A stretch of DNA of 64,000 nt, taken from the NCBI GenBank assembly GCA_964622545.1, contig CAZUQM010000026.1, positions 1 to 64,000 of the forward strand, in the 5' to 3' direction. Source of the stretch: JAFGLZ01 sp964622545 (GTDB lineage: Bacteria; Planctomycetota; Phycisphaerae; UBA1845; JAFGLZ01). Below the pieces are notes generated by a model. The model ran no database searches. It was given only the letters and a program-made list of their open reading frames with translations, and was not told where the DNA came from. Position numbers and translations under genes: made by a program. Positions 33,595 to 42,408 of the stretch are shown one piece after another (position 1 is the first letter of the stretch; the number at the start of each line of letters is the position of its first letter).

Positions 33595-33966
33595 CTAGCG
33601 GACGGTCTGCGGGTTGTCCACCCACGTATGTGGCATCTTCACGTTAACCATCGACGTGATGTAAGCCGTCAACTGTGAGAACAGATGGTTCGTGTTGTAC
33701 GCCAGCGCCGCATCGTCGGGCGAGCCGTCGGCGTTGTTGTCAGGGTTCCACTGCTGGCTGAAGAGGTTGGCAATGAACCCCGCCGGGTAGACCGTCCCGT
33801 CGGCGGCCGGGGCAGCGAACGGAGCCGCCAATGCAGCCGTGTAGAACGTGTCGAGCTCAGGGTTGAGCCGCAAGCACCCGTTGCCAGTCCACAGGCCTGC
33901 CGGTGCCGTGCCCACCGTGATGACGAGCATCGTTCTCCAGAATCGTTCTAGCAAGGGCCTCCGCAT
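33595..33966 (-). CDS. Small exported protein of unknown function
   Basis: This 123-residue protein starts at an ATG preceded by AAGGAG. It has a basic start and a hydrophobic stretch (WRTMLVITVGTAPAGLW) that could be a signal peptide or lipid anchor. The mature part contains FIANLFSQQWNPDNNADGSPDD, given here as a region around residues 66-87, which may bind calcium through its Asp/Asn run. No known family is evident. A promoter-like sequence lies about 270 bases upstream. Confidence 0.5.
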   Translation of the reverse strand: MRRPLLERFWRTMLVITVGTAPAGLWTGNGCLRLNPELDTFYTAALAAPFAAPAADGTVYPAGFIANLFSQQWNPDNNADGSPDDAALAYNTNHLFSQLTAYITSMVNVKMPHTWVDNPQTVR

Positions 33967-34244
33967 CACATTCGTCTCCTTCTCAACATGTCCCTATGAT
34001 CGTGGGCAGGGGTCGAAGCCACCGCCTCCTTGCGACCCTACATCACTTAGGCCGAGCGACCTACACCGGCCGCGACTGACATGACCTGGACACCATACTC
34101 AGGGCGTTGCCCTCATCCAGCCTATGTGACAGCAAAATGCGTTCAGGCTTCTCGCGCCGAACCTGGGCTGACCGATACCCCGCGCCACGGAATCCGGTCC
34201 GGTACGGCATGCGGCGACACTACTTACCTCTCACCGCGGCTAAG

Positions 34245-34273
34245 GTTGTACCCGAAAGGCCTGCCGATTGCAA
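34245..34273 (-). promoter_or_regulatory. Candidate sigma-70 promoter for the small exported genes
   Basis: On the minus strand TTGCAA (34273-34268) and TACAAC (34250-34245) are separated by 17 bases. Transcription would run toward the gene at 33966, leaving a leader of about 270 bases. Confidence 0.4.
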
Positions 34274-34276
34274 GCC

Positions 34277-34342
34277 GCGTTTTCCGGAAATTCGCCGAGA
34301 TTTTTTCGGCCCCTTACGGCCGCTTGAGACACCGGAAAACGC
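34277..34342. repeat. Perfect 11-bp inverted repeat with internal hairpins
   Basis: GCGTTTTCCGG (34277-34287) pairs exactly with CCGGAAAACGC (34332-34342). Inside are two mutually exclusive small stems, GCCGA/TCGGC (34294-34310) and CGGCC/GGCCG (34307-34322). The first arm also contains the palindrome TTTCCGGAAA. It abuts the promoter-like -35 box, so it may be an operator or a structured RNA. Confidence 0.45.
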
Positions 34343-34625
34343 AGACCCGACTCCCACGCAACGCCCTACGGATTCCTGCCGCCGGGGCGAGACCGCCTCC
34401 GCCACACGGCAGCAGAGCGTAGCGGGCACCCGCACCAGCCGGGGCCCTCCCCGTATACGTCGGCCAAATGGCCCGATATCCTTAGTCCGTTCTTGTCGTT
34501 GCATGGGCCGTTGGGCCGCTCGGCAGCCCCCGACTCAGCCCCGGTCCTCACCGAGGGCGGGTTGAAGCCCACTCCCAGGGTCCCGACCACCCACCAGCGA
34601 GCCCCCGGAAACCAACCGCCGAAAT

Positions 34626-36038
34626 CTACCCACCGGCCGGAGGCCTCGATGGGGCGGATCCCATCTGTCCCGGGCCAGGGGCCAATCCATACTTGGCGAT
34701 CTTGTCCCGCAGCGTCGTACGAGGAATGTTCAGGATCTGGGCGGCCTTGGCCTGATTCTGTCCCGCCTGCGACAGGGCCGACTCGATCATCCGTCGCTCG
34801 ATGTTCGCCACCGTCTCGTTCAGCCCGCCACTGGTCTCGGCGAAGGGAATGGCATACTCGCCCCCGTCGTCCGCCCTGCCGAGGGGTGGCAGGTGCTCGG
34901 GCCGGACCTCGCCGGTCGGGCAGGCGCTCAACGCACGCTCGAGCACCAACTCCAGCTCTCTCAGGTTCCCTGGCCAATCGTGCTCAACCAGCAGATCCAT
35001 GGCGTGATGGGACACGGTCCGGTCGCACCCCCCGTCGCCCCCACGTCGGGCCACCAGGTCCCTGACCAGCTGCGGCAGATCGTCCTTTCGGTCCCGCAGC
35101 GGAGGCACGCGAAGGACCTGCACGCTGAGCCGATAGTAAAGGTCTTCCCGGAAGGTCCCGGACGTGACGCCTTCGGCCAGGTCCGTATGGCTGCCGCACA
35201 GCACCCGGCAGGAACCCGCCGAGTCAGACGATGACACGGGATGCTCCCCGAGCAGGGCCGCCAACGTAGTCTGCGTGGCCATCGGCAAGGCCTCAACCTC
35301 CTCGAAGTAGACGGTCCCGCCTGTTGCCGACGAACCCGAGGGGGCCTCGTCCACTGACACCTCGCCCGATCCCTGCAAGAGCCTTCCCACGGCCTCGGCG
35401 GTCTGACCGGCGGACGTCAGCTTCTGGAAGGGACGGTCGCGGTGTTGGCTCGCGTCGTGAATCGCCTCGGCCACGAAGGACTTGCCCGTACCGCGCTGGC
35501 CTGCGATCAGAACGGGTCGATCGTTGTCGGCCACATGCAGGAGCTGGCGGGCAAGAAGCTGCATGGCGTGGCTTCGAACGACCAGCCGGCCGAGGCGATC
35601 CTGGCCGCCAGAGCCTTGCTGGCCGTCGCCCGAGTCGTTCTCGTTGGGGTCGGCCTTGTACGACAACAGATGGTCGATCTTCGACAACAGAACATCGGTC
35701 TTGAAGGGCTTGGTGATGTAGTCGTAGGCCCCGCGTTTCATGGCCTCGACGGCGGTATCGACCGTGCCGAACGCGGTCATCACGATCACGGGCACATCGG
35801 TCCGTCGCTCGCGGACGTGCTCCAGGAACGTGAGCCCGTCCATGCCGGGCATCTTCAGATCGGTCACGATGACGTCGATCGGCTGCGTCTCGACCACCCG
35901 GAGGGCGGTCCGTGCGTCGGAGGTCTCGACCACGTGGAACCCGGCCTCGCCCAACTCGATCTGAAGCGTGATCCGCTTGAGGGGCTCGTCATCGAGGATC
36001 AGGATCGCTCCGCGGGTCTCGTCGCTTGCCTCGCCCAT
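34626..36038 (-). CDS. NtrC-family response regulator with a degenerate AAA+ domain
   Basis: This 470-residue protein has a receiver domain (phospho-acceptor D60, acidic pair D16/D17, K110), an AAA+ domain with Walker A GQRGTGKS (about 180-187), and a C-terminal Fis-type helix-turn-helix (NQAKAAQILNIPRTTLRDKI). The AAA+ domain is altered. The GAFTGA loop that contacts sigma-54 is absent; the corresponding stretch (about 205-240) reads LLQGSGEVSVDEAPSGSS. Walker B is GGTVYFEEV rather than GGTLFLDEI. The arginine-finger region FREDLYYRLSVQVLRVPPLRDR is kept. It may therefore act without sigma-54. It is separated by 3 bases from the sensor kinase gene and is translated with it. Confidence 0.88.
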   Translation of the reverse strand: MGEASDETRGAILILDDEPLKRITLQIELGEAGFHVVETSDARTALRVVETQPIDVIVTDLKMPGMDGLTFLEHVRERRTDVPVIVMTAFGTVDTAVEAMKRGAYDYITKPFKTDVLLSKIDHLLSYKADPNENDSGDGQQGSGGQDRLGRLVVRSHAMQLLARQLLHVADNDRPVLIAGQRGTGKSFVAEAIHDASQHRDRPFQKLTSAGQTAEAVGRLLQGSGEVSVDEAPSGSSATGGTVYFEEVEALPMATQTTLAALLGEHPVSSSDSAGSCRVLCGSHTDLAEGVTSGTFREDLYYRLSVQVLRVPPLRDRKDDLPQLVRDLVARRGGDGGCDRTVSHHAMDLLVEHDWPGNLRELELVLERALSACPTGEVRPEHLPPLGRADDGGEYAIPFAETSGGLNETVANIERRMIESALSQAGQNQAKAAQILNIPRTTLRDKIAKYGLAPGPGQMGSAPSRPPAGG

Positions 36039-36041
36039 CGC

Positions 36042-37130
36042 TCAGCAACCCTCCGCCGTAGGAGCCACGGCCTTGCTGTCGTCCCCGGCCCCGCGCTCCT
36101 GATCGGCCAGGGGCAGCTCGATGGAGAACGTCGTGCCCTGGCCTGCGGAGCTCTCGACGTTGACGTGGCCCTGATGCGCCCGGACGATCCGTGCCACGAC
36201 CGCCAACCCCAAACCCGTCCCCGAGCCTGGGCCCTTCGTGGTGAAGAACGGCTCGAAGATCGCGCGGCGTTGATCGTCGGGGATGCCGTGGCCCGTGTCG
36301 GCGACTTCGACCCGCCCCATGCCCTCGCGGTCGGTTCCGTCGCAGACCCTGACCGTCAGCCTGCCGCCGGCGGGCATCGAATCGATCGCGTTCAAAACCA
36401 GGTTCACCATCACCTGGGTCATCTGGTGTCGATCGGCCAGCACCGTCACCGGCGCCTGGCCGACCTTCTTGACGAACTCGATCTCCTCGCGAGCGATCTT
36501 GGGCTCGAGAAACGTGACCGTGTCCTCGATAATCTGGTCCAGCCGGGTCGGCCGAAGCTGCGGCGTGTCGCTTCGCGCCAACGTCAGCAGCCTCTTGATG
36601 ATCATCTCGATGCGGTACAGGCCGCTGTCCATCAAGTCGAGCATCTCGCGGACGCGCTGCTGATCGTCGAGGCTCCGCCTCACGATGCGGCTGAAGTTCT
36701 GCACGCCGTCCAGCGGGTTGTTGACCTCGTGAGCGACCTCGGCGGCCAATTCGCCCAGAACGGCCAGCTTCTCGCTACGCGTGAGCTGTTCTTGAAGGAT
36801 GCGCTCCTCGGCGACCGACTCCTCGAGACGGTTCGCCATCTGGTTGAAGGAACGGGCGAGTTTGGCCAGTTCGTCGCCGGGCGAGATCTCGACGCGCTTG
36901 GTGAGCTCGCCGCGACCGATAGCGTCCGCGGCCTTGCGGAGTCGGCTGATCGAGCGGTGCAGCCACCAGTTGCTGATGGTCACCAGGACCCAGGCCACCA
37001 CGAGGCAGTAGCCCGTCAGTGCAAGGATCGGGCGGAACGCCTCGGGCCAGATGACGCCCACGATGACGGCCCCGAGCGCCGAGGCGCCGGCGTAGGCAAT
37101 GAGCAGCTTGCGTCGAACGCCCAGATGCAT
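36042..37130 (-). CDS. Membrane sensor histidine kinase
   Basis: This 362-residue kinase has two membrane helices (about residues 8-26 and 33-52) with almost no periplasmic loop, then a HAMP domain (SRLRKAADAIGRGELTKRV). The dimerisation and phospho-acceptor region is ELAAEVAHEVNNPL with H134. The ATPase domain has NLVLNAIDS, VADTGHGIP and GSGTGLGLAVVARIV. Lack of a sensing loop suggests it senses the membrane or a cytosolic signal. It is the first gene of a two-gene operon with the response regulator. Confidence 0.92.
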   Translation of the reverse strand: MHLGVRRKLLIAYAGASALGAVIVGVIWPEAFRPILALTGYCLVVAWVLVTISNWWLHRSISRLRKAADAIGRGELTKRVEISPGDELAKLARSFNQMANRLEESVAEERILQEQLTRSEKLAVLGELAAEVAHEVNNPLDGVQNFSRIVRRSLDDQQRVREMLDLMDSGLYRIEMIIKRLLTLARSDTPQLRPTRLDQIIEDTVTFLEPKIAREEIEFVKKVGQAPVTVLADRHQMTQVMVNLVLNAIDSMPAGGRLTVRVCDGTDREGMGRVEVADTGHGIPDDQRRAIFEPFFTTKGPGSGTGLGLAVVARIVRAHQGHVNVESSAGQGTTFSIELPLADQERGAGDDSKAVAPTAEGC

Positions 37131-37325
37131 GCACAGGTCTCACGAGTGCCCGATGGGCCGGCTGCGCGCAGGCCGCTCAGCGCCGCCGCGGCCTGGCCAG
37201 AACGAGCCCATCCCGCTATTATCCCTTGCAGGGGTGCGATTTCAACAAGCGGGTGATCCGTGCCCCACCGAGGGGGTCGTCGAAGACCCGCCATCGGGTC
37301 GGACTTCATGGACGAAGGTGCTGGG

Positions 37326-38309
37326 ATGCGTCGAATCCGGCGAGTGAGCCTCTGCATGGCATGGCTGGCCCTGTGGGCCCCCCTCGGATGCGAGGACATC
37401 GACTGGGACTGGGAGATGCAGGAATGGCGTCGACCCCAGCGACCGATACGCCCCAGCCGGCGCCAGGCACCCGAGAACTACGACCCCCGTCGCCCTGAGG
37501 TCCGTGTGGGCTCGCCTCCCACGAGGCCGCCCGGTGAGCCGGCCGAGAAGCCCTCGGCGCAACCAGCCGACAGGCCGCCCCAGACCGCCACGCCGGTGTC
37601 CGAGCAGCCCGCCGGGCCGAAATCCTACCACAAGCTCTACCTGGTCAGCGGCGATCGCAAGGTGGAACCGTCCGCCCACAGCCGGAAGTTCGATTTGAAG
37701 AGGGCGCGGAGTGCCCCGGCGGTGAACGTCCTCGGCATGCTCTATCCGTCGATCGGAGCCAGCGGCTCACCGGGACAACGTTTCCTCGTCTATCAGCATG
37801 GGCCGATGTGGTCGGCGGCGGCGGAATTCGCACCGCTGTTGGATTGCCCCGAACGAACCAACGTTCCGCCCACCGACCCGGCCGGAGCGAACGAGGCCTT
37901 CGAGCTGGCGCTGGGCATGGTCTATCGACTGGCCGAGCCCGGCCAACCGACCGACTTCGAGGGCCTGAAGCGATGTGTCCGCCTGCTTCAGCAGGTCTAC
38001 ACGACGCAGGGCGTCTCCGGGCAGCTTCAATGGGGCGCCGCGGTGTTGGCCGGGCGAGTCCAGGCCGACCTCCTCTCGGAATACGCCCCGGCGCAGTCGA
38101 GCTTCGAACGGGCCAAGGGCTTCGCCCTGCCCGGTTCGGTGGAGGAGATGATCGCCGTCTATGGCATCGCCGAGACCAGCCTCCGCGCCGGCCGCCAGGA
38201 GCGCGGTCTGATGCTGGCCAAGAGCCTTCTCGAGCAGTTCGCCCGACACCGCCCGAGCCGCGTCTACGAGTTGGCCGCCGAGATGGTCCGAAACAAGAAG
38301 GCCCCATGA
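37326..38309 (+). CDS. Lipoprotein of unknown function
   Basis: This 327-residue protein starts at an ATG (MRRIRRVSL) and has a lipoprotein signal ending LWAPLGC. A Pro/Arg-rich linker of about 80 residues follows. The C-terminal half is helical, with repeat-like segments (EAFELALGMVYRLAEP, KRCVRLLQQVYTTQG, SSFERAKGFALPGS) that suggest TPR-like packing. It overlaps the next gene by ATGA, so the two are translationally coupled. The frame is open upstream to 37260 but lacks a better signal. The family is not recognised. Confidence 0.75.
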   Translation: MRRIRRVSLCMAWLALWAPLGCEDIDWDWEMQEWRRPQRPIRPSRRQAPENYDPRRPEVRVGSPPTRPPGEPAEKPSAQPADRPPQTATPVSEQPAGPKSYHKLYLVSGDRKVEPSAHSRKFDLKRARSAPAVNVLGMLYPSIGASGSPGQRFLVYQHGPMWSAAAEFAPLLDCPERTNVPPTDPAGANEAFELALGMVYRLAEPGQPTDFEGLKRCVRLLQQVYTTQGVSGQLQWGAAVLAGRVQADLLSEYAPAQSSFERAKGFALPGSVEEMIAVYGIAETSLRAGRQERGLMLAKSLLEQFARHRPSRVYELAAEMVRNKKAP

Positions 38310-39583
38310 CAGGGAGTCCCCACCGCATGGTCGTTGAAGCCGTCGAAGGCCGTTCAATGCCGTTACCTCTAGGATGGGTGGTTGGCGGGGCGTTGCTCGC
38401 CCTGGTCGGTGGGCTGGGGGGCTGTGCGGCAGAGCCCAAGGGGTTCTTCCCGATCACGTACTGGTGTCCGCCGCCTGCCGAGGACGCGCGCTACCAGGAA
38501 GCGGCGGAGGCGGGCTTCAACCTGGCCTTCAACGGCGACCTCGATCTGGCCCAGAAGTACGGGATGCAGTGCTTGGTGGCGGACCCGCGCGTCCTCGCGG
38601 CGGTGAGCCAACCCGGCCCGGACATGGATGAGAAGCTCGATGCGGCCCTGGCCGATCACGCCGACCACCCGGCCTTCTGGGGCTTCTACCTCAAGGACGA
38701 ACCCAGCGCGTCCAAGTTCGCTGACCTGGCCCGCGTGAACCGGTATCTCCTCTCCAAGGCGCCGGACTGCGTGCCGTTCGTCAATCTCCTCCCGACGTAC
38801 GCCAGCCAACAGCAGCTCGGAACGCCCACCTATGAAGAGCACGTCGAACGGTTCTTGACCGAGGTTGAGCCCCGCGTTCTGAGCTACGACCATTACGCGC
38901 TGATGGAGGGCGACACGGAGCGGAAGGACTACTTCCGCAACATGGAGATTATCCGCTCGGCGGGCCTCAAGCACGACACGCCGACGTGGTTCATCTTCCT
39001 CATCACGCCACACTTCAGCTATCGCGATCCGAGCGAAGGTGACCTGCGGTGGCAGGTGTACACAGCCCTGGCCTATGGCTTCAAGGGACTGGCCTACTTC
39101 ACCTATTGGGGCGTTCAGGACGACCGCTTCGGCGAGGCCATCCTCTCTCGGGACGGCAAGCGGACCGGCCGCTACTATCTTGCCTCCAAGATCAACGCTG
39201 AAGTCCGGTCGATCGGTCCGTTGCTGGCCACGCTCAAGAGCCGAAGCGTCTATCACCTCGGCGGTACGTTGCCTGACGGAACCAGGGGCGCGAGCGAGGG
39301 CCGTTGGGTCGAACGCGCCGAAGGAGGTCATGTGGTTATCGGCGAGTTCGTCGGCCCGACGGGCAAGACCTATCTTTTCGTGACCAACGCCTCGCCGCGC
39401 CGCGCTATCACAGTGCGCCTGAGCTTCGCCCAGGGCGTCGGCGTCACAGGCGAACGGCAGCGCGGGCCGTTGCCGCCCGATAAGATCGTCCCCGAAACGA
39501 AACCGCCCGGCATGATCCTTAGCCTGGCTGCCGGCGACGGGAGGCTGTTCGACCTGACGGTCCCATCACCGGCGAAGGACTGA
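38306..39583 (+). CDS. TIM-barrel glycoside-hydrolase-like lipoprotein
   Basis: This 425-residue protein has a hydrophobic signal with lipobox LVGGLGGC. The mature part looks like a glycoside-hydrolase barrel: FWGFYLKDEPSASKF suggests a catalytic acid on the strand end, followed by YDHYALMEG, TWFIFLITPHFSY and GFKGLAYFTYWG. A small beta domain (KTYLFVTNASPRRAITVRL) ends it. I could not assign a CAZy family. The ATG at 38306 overlaps the previous stop; an internal ATG at 38357 gives a more standard signal peptide. Confidence 0.7.
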   Translation: MTGSPHRMVVEAVEGRSMPLPLGWVVGGALLALVGGLGGCAAEPKGFFPITYWCPPPAEDARYQEAAEAGFNLAFNGDLDLAQKYGMQCLVADPRVLAAVSQPGPDMDEKLDAALADHADHPAFWGFYLKDEPSASKFADLARVNRYLLSKAPDCVPFVNLLPTYASQQQLGTPTYEEHVERFLTEVEPRVLSYDHYALMEGDTERKDYFRNMEIIRSAGLKHDTPTWFIFLITPHFSYRDPSEGDLRWQVYTALAYGFKGLAYFTYWGVQDDRFGEAILSRDGKRTGRYYLASKINAEVRSIGPLLATLKSRSVYHLGGTLPDGTRGASEGRWVERAEGGHVVIGEFVGPTGKTYLFVTNASPRRAITVRLSFAQGVGVTGERQRGPLPPDKIVPETKPPGMILSLAAGDGRLFDLTVPSPAKD

Positions 39584-39670
39584 TCCTTCGGGTTTTCGCC
39601 CTGCCCGCCGGGTAGGACCCCGAAGACACGAACCGCAAGCAGGCCCGCGACGTACTTTCAGCATCATCGG

Positions 39671-39679
39671 TGGTATAAT
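39671..39679 (+). promoter_or_regulatory. Extended -10 promoter element of hsp20
   Basis: TGG TATAAT is a perfect -10 box with the TGn extension. No good -35 box is found at 16-18 bases, as is usual for extended -10 promoters. It lies 70 bases before the Hsp20 start. No CIRCE element was seen. Confidence 0.55.
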
Positions 39680-39748
39680 CGACGAGAGGATCGTGACGTA
39701 GCGGTTCGCCGTACAACGGGTCGACTGAGAACGCGAGGAGGTGCTGCG

Positions 39749-40207
39749 ATGCCGATGCTTCCCTTCGGCAAGGACGTGCCGTTAACACCAAGCGAGTTCC
39801 AGCACGAGATGAACCGACTGTTCGAACGGCTGTGGCACACGGGCCTGTCCACCGGACCGCTCGACGGACAGGAATGGTCGCCCACCATCGACGTTCTCGA
39901 AGAGCAGGACCGCTTTGTGGTAACGGCCGAGGTCCCTGGGCTCGAATCCAAGGACATCGAGGTGGCCGTCAGCGGCGAATCGCTGACCCTACGCGGACAC
40001 AAGCCCAACCTCCGGCGGGAGGGCGAGGAGCGCAACTACCTACTGGCTGAACGGACCTTCGGGACGTTCTTCCGGACGATCCAGTTGCCCGTGGCCTTGG
40101 ACCCCGAGCGCGTCACGGCCACCTGTCGCAAGGGCGTCCTGGAAATCGCTCTGGGCAAGAAGGAAGAGTACCGCCCCAAGAGCATCCGTGTTGACGTCAC
40201 GGACTAG
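39749..40207 (+). CDS. Hsp20/alpha-crystallin small heat-shock protein
   Basis: This 152-residue cytosolic chaperone binds unfolding proteins without ATP. The alpha-crystallin domain spans about residues 45-140: PTIDVLEEQDRFVVTAEVPG, then DIEVAVSGESLTLRGHK, FGTFFRTIQLP and the conserved end of the domain at CRKGVLEIALGK. The I-x-I/V oligomerisation motif may be IRVDV near the C-terminus. GGAGG lies seven bases before the ATG. It is transcribed alone. Confidence 0.92.
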   Translation: MPMLPFGKDVPLTPSEFQHEMNRLFERLWHTGLSTGPLDGQEWSPTIDVLEEQDRFVVTAEVPGLESKDIEVAVSGESLTLRGHKPNLRREGEERNYLLAERTFGTFFRTIQLPVALDPERVTATCRKGVLEIALGKKEEYRPKSIRVDVTD

Positions 40208-40228
40208 CGGCGGAAAACCAAGCCCCGA

Positions 40229-40253
40229 GGACGAACCCCTGCGTCGTCCCTTT
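40229..40253 (+). terminator. Weak candidate terminator after hsp20
   Basis: GGACGA and TCGTCC can pair around a 9-base loop (40229-40249), followed only by CTTT. The stem is short and the T-run poor. Confidence 0.3.
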
Positions 40254-40483
40254 AGCGGACGGCCAGGCGTGGTTAGGATGGGTGTCTCGTGCCCAGAGGG
40301 GAAAGGACCGGATCTTCGCGGCTCGCCCTTCCTCGAAAACGGGGCTCATGCTTTCGGGCCCTTGGTTCGATATGACATCAAGGCGCCACGGACCTGTGGA
40401 GACGTCACGGGCTTGCCTCCTGCGGCGGCTCCGAAGGTTCGAAGGGCGGTATCAACTCGGCGGAATCAGTGGGGAGAGAAGTG

Positions 40484-41173
40484 ATGGAGCGATCCATGGA
40501 AAGCAAGTCGACCAACATCAAGTGGCACGAAGGACATGTCCGGCGCGAGCAGCGGGAGAAGATGCTGCGGCACCTCGGAGCGACGCTATGGTTTACCGGG
40601 CTCAGCGCGAGCGGTAAGAGCACCCTCGCCTTCACCTGCGAGCACGCGCTGATCGAGCACGGCCACCTCGCCTACGTGCTGGACGGCGACAACGTCCGCC
40701 ACGGCCTGAACAAGAACCTCGGCTTCTCCGCCGACGACCGCGAGGAGAACATCCGACGCATCGCCGAGGTGAGCAAGCTCTTCGCCGACTCGGGGGTGCT
40801 GGTTCTGACCAGCTTCATCAGCCCCTATCGCCGCGACAGGGACATGGCCCGCAAGCTGCACGAAGACGCCAAGCTGCACTTCATTGAAGTTCACATGAAT
40901 ACCTCGATCGAGGTGTGCGAGCAGCGCGATCCCAAGGGCCTGTACAAGAAGGCTCGAGCGGGCGAGATCAAGCAGTTCACCGGCATCGATGATCCGTACG
41001 AGCCGCCCCTCAATCCTGAGTTGACGATCGACACCGCGAACCTCCTGCCCTCCGAGGCCGCGATCATGATTCTGGAGTTCCTCGAGAAGCGCCAGATCAT
41101 CCCCCCACTTGGCACGTTGGGCAGCCCGAACGGTGTCGCGTCCAGCGCAGCCAAGAACGATGCAACCGACTGA
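40484..41173 (+). CDS. cysC: Adenylylsulfate (APS) kinase
   Basis: This 229-residue enzyme phosphorylates adenosine 5'-phosphosulfate to PAPS, the sulfate donor. Walker A is TGLSASGKSTLA. The APS-binding segments DGDNVRHGLNKNLGFSADDREENIRR and FTGIDDPYEPPLNPEL are intact, shown here as positions about 68-93 and 171-186. No sulfate adenylyltransferase or PAPS reductase gene is adjacent. That pattern suggests PAPS for sulfation rather than assimilation, but the rest of the genome is not visible. GGGGAG precedes the ATG at 40484. Confidence 0.92.
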   Translation: MERSMESKSTNIKWHEGHVRREQREKMLRHLGATLWFTGLSASGKSTLAFTCEHALIEHGHLAYVLDGDNVRHGLNKNLGFSADDREENIRRIAEVSKLFADSGVLVLTSFISPYRRDRDMARKLHEDAKLHFIEVHMNTSIEVCEQRDPKGLYKKARAGEIKQFTGIDDPYEPPLNPELTIDTANLLPSEAAIMILEFLEKRQIIPPLGTLGSPNGVASSAAKNDATD

Positions 41174-41403
41174 TCGTTGCGCGTAGTGGGATCACCGTCG
41201 TCGGAGCCCCTCACCAGGCCAGCTTCGCGCCATGGCCCGGGCGATAGACCTCGGCCACGAGTCGTCTCGTCCTTCTTCGGGGATCATGGAGCCTGCCCGG
41301 ACGGCCGTTGCCTGCGGATCGCAGGAACGGCTTTCCCCTCTGGTAGGAGTCGCTCTCGCCGACACGATCTGGCGACGCCGCCCCCGGACGGTACAATCAC
41401 CGC

Positions 41404-42150
41404 ATGGCCAAGAAGAAGGGACGCCTGTTCAACGGACTCTTGAACGTCAACAAGCCGGCGGGGATCAGTTCGGCCAGGTGCCTCGACCACGTTCGCCGAG
41501 CCACGCAGGTCCGCAAGTCGGGCCACACCGGCACACTCGATCCGATGGCCAGCGGCGTCCTCGTGGTCTGTATGGGCAAGGGCACCAAGCTGGTCGAGAA
41601 GATCATGGACCAGCCGAAGGTCTACGCCGCCACGGCCCGCCTGGACGTAATCAGCGAAACGCATGACACCGGCTCCGATCTCGCCGAGGTCCCCGGCCTC
41701 GAACCGGTCGACGAAGGCGAGCTTCGCGCCGCGGCCGCGCGGTTCAAGGGCCTGATCCAGCAGCGCCCACCGATCTACAGCGCCGTCAAGATTCAAGGAA
41801 GGCCCGCCTACAAGCTCGCCCGCGAGGGGAAACCCGTCGAGCTCGCACCCCGGCCCGTGGTGGTCTACTGGATGCACGTCTCACGTTACGCCTGGCCTGA
41901 AGTCGACTTCGAGGTCTGCTGCGGACGGGGTACCTACATCCGTTCGATCGTCCGCGACCTGGGCGAGACGCTGGGCGCGGGCGGTTGCCTGACCCGGCTC
42001 GAACGACACGCCGTCGGCCCGTTTCGCATCGAGGCCGCCGTCGGCCCCGACGAGCTGGCCAACGTCCCGCTCGGCATGGTCGCCGTGGATTACGAATCGG
42101 CGGTCGAGATCCTCAGCCAGCCCCCCGACGTGCCCGATCCGCCGGCCTGA
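41404..42150 (+). CDS. truB: tRNA pseudouridine-55 synthase TruB
   Basis: This 248-residue enzyme isomerises U55 to pseudouridine in the T-loop of tRNAs. The catalytic Asp is in GHTGTLDPMASG (D46 or so). Further TruB blocks are LNVNKPAGISS, PPIYSAVKIQGRPAYKLAREG and CGRGTYIRSIVRDLGETLG. The C-terminal PUA extension is short or missing, as in many bacteria. It is transcribed alone; the usual rbfA or rpsO neighbours are absent. Confidence 0.94.
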   Translation: MAKKKGRLFNGLLNVNKPAGISSARCLDHVRRATQVRKSGHTGTLDPMASGVLVVCMGKGTKLVEKIMDQPKVYAATARLDVISETHDTGSDLAEVPGLEPVDEGELRAAAARFKGLIQQRPPIYSAVKIQGRPAYKLAREGKPVELAPRPVVVYWMHVSRYAWPEVDFEVCCGRGTYIRSIVRDLGETLGAGGCLTRLERHAVGPFRIEAAVGPDELANVPLGMVAVDYESAVEILSQPPDVPDPPA

Positions 42151-42193
42151 CCGCTTGGAGGAATAGCTGACAAGTCGCATCGGTCCGCACCAT

Positions 42194-42217
42194 GTGGCCC
42201 AGCCACCCTCGGCTGGG
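42194..42217 (+). repeat. REP-like palindrome
   Basis: GTGGCCCAGCC and GGCTGGG form a 7-bp stem (CCCAGCC/GGCTGGG) with a 6-base loop. It begins with the same GTGGCCCA as the REP elements at 15386 and 22743. It lies between truB and the deoxyhypusine-synthase-like gene. Confidence 0.45.
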
Positions 42218-42408
42218 AAAGTCGATCTTCACGGCCGGAGGCGGCCATGCCACACTGGGCATTCTTACTTGCAGGCAGCTTAGCACGAACGTCCGAGCTG
42301 GGTCTTGCGAGACGAAGGCGGCCCATTGCCTGTCGCATCGAATCGGCTTAAGATGCCTTGTTCCGCTATGTGAGCCGAGCGAGTCCTTCCAGCGCGGAGA
42401 TCGCGTGC

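Larger units (their letters stand above)
33967..34625. other. Long non-coding gap with promoter and inverted repeat
   Basis: No open frame in these 659 bases looks like a gene: the frames present are short, Pro/Arg-rich and lack ribosome-binding sites. The gap separates the small exported genes from the end of the response-regulator gene. It contains the promoter-like boxes at 34245-34273 and an 11-bp inverted repeat at 34277-34342. Confidence 0.5.
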
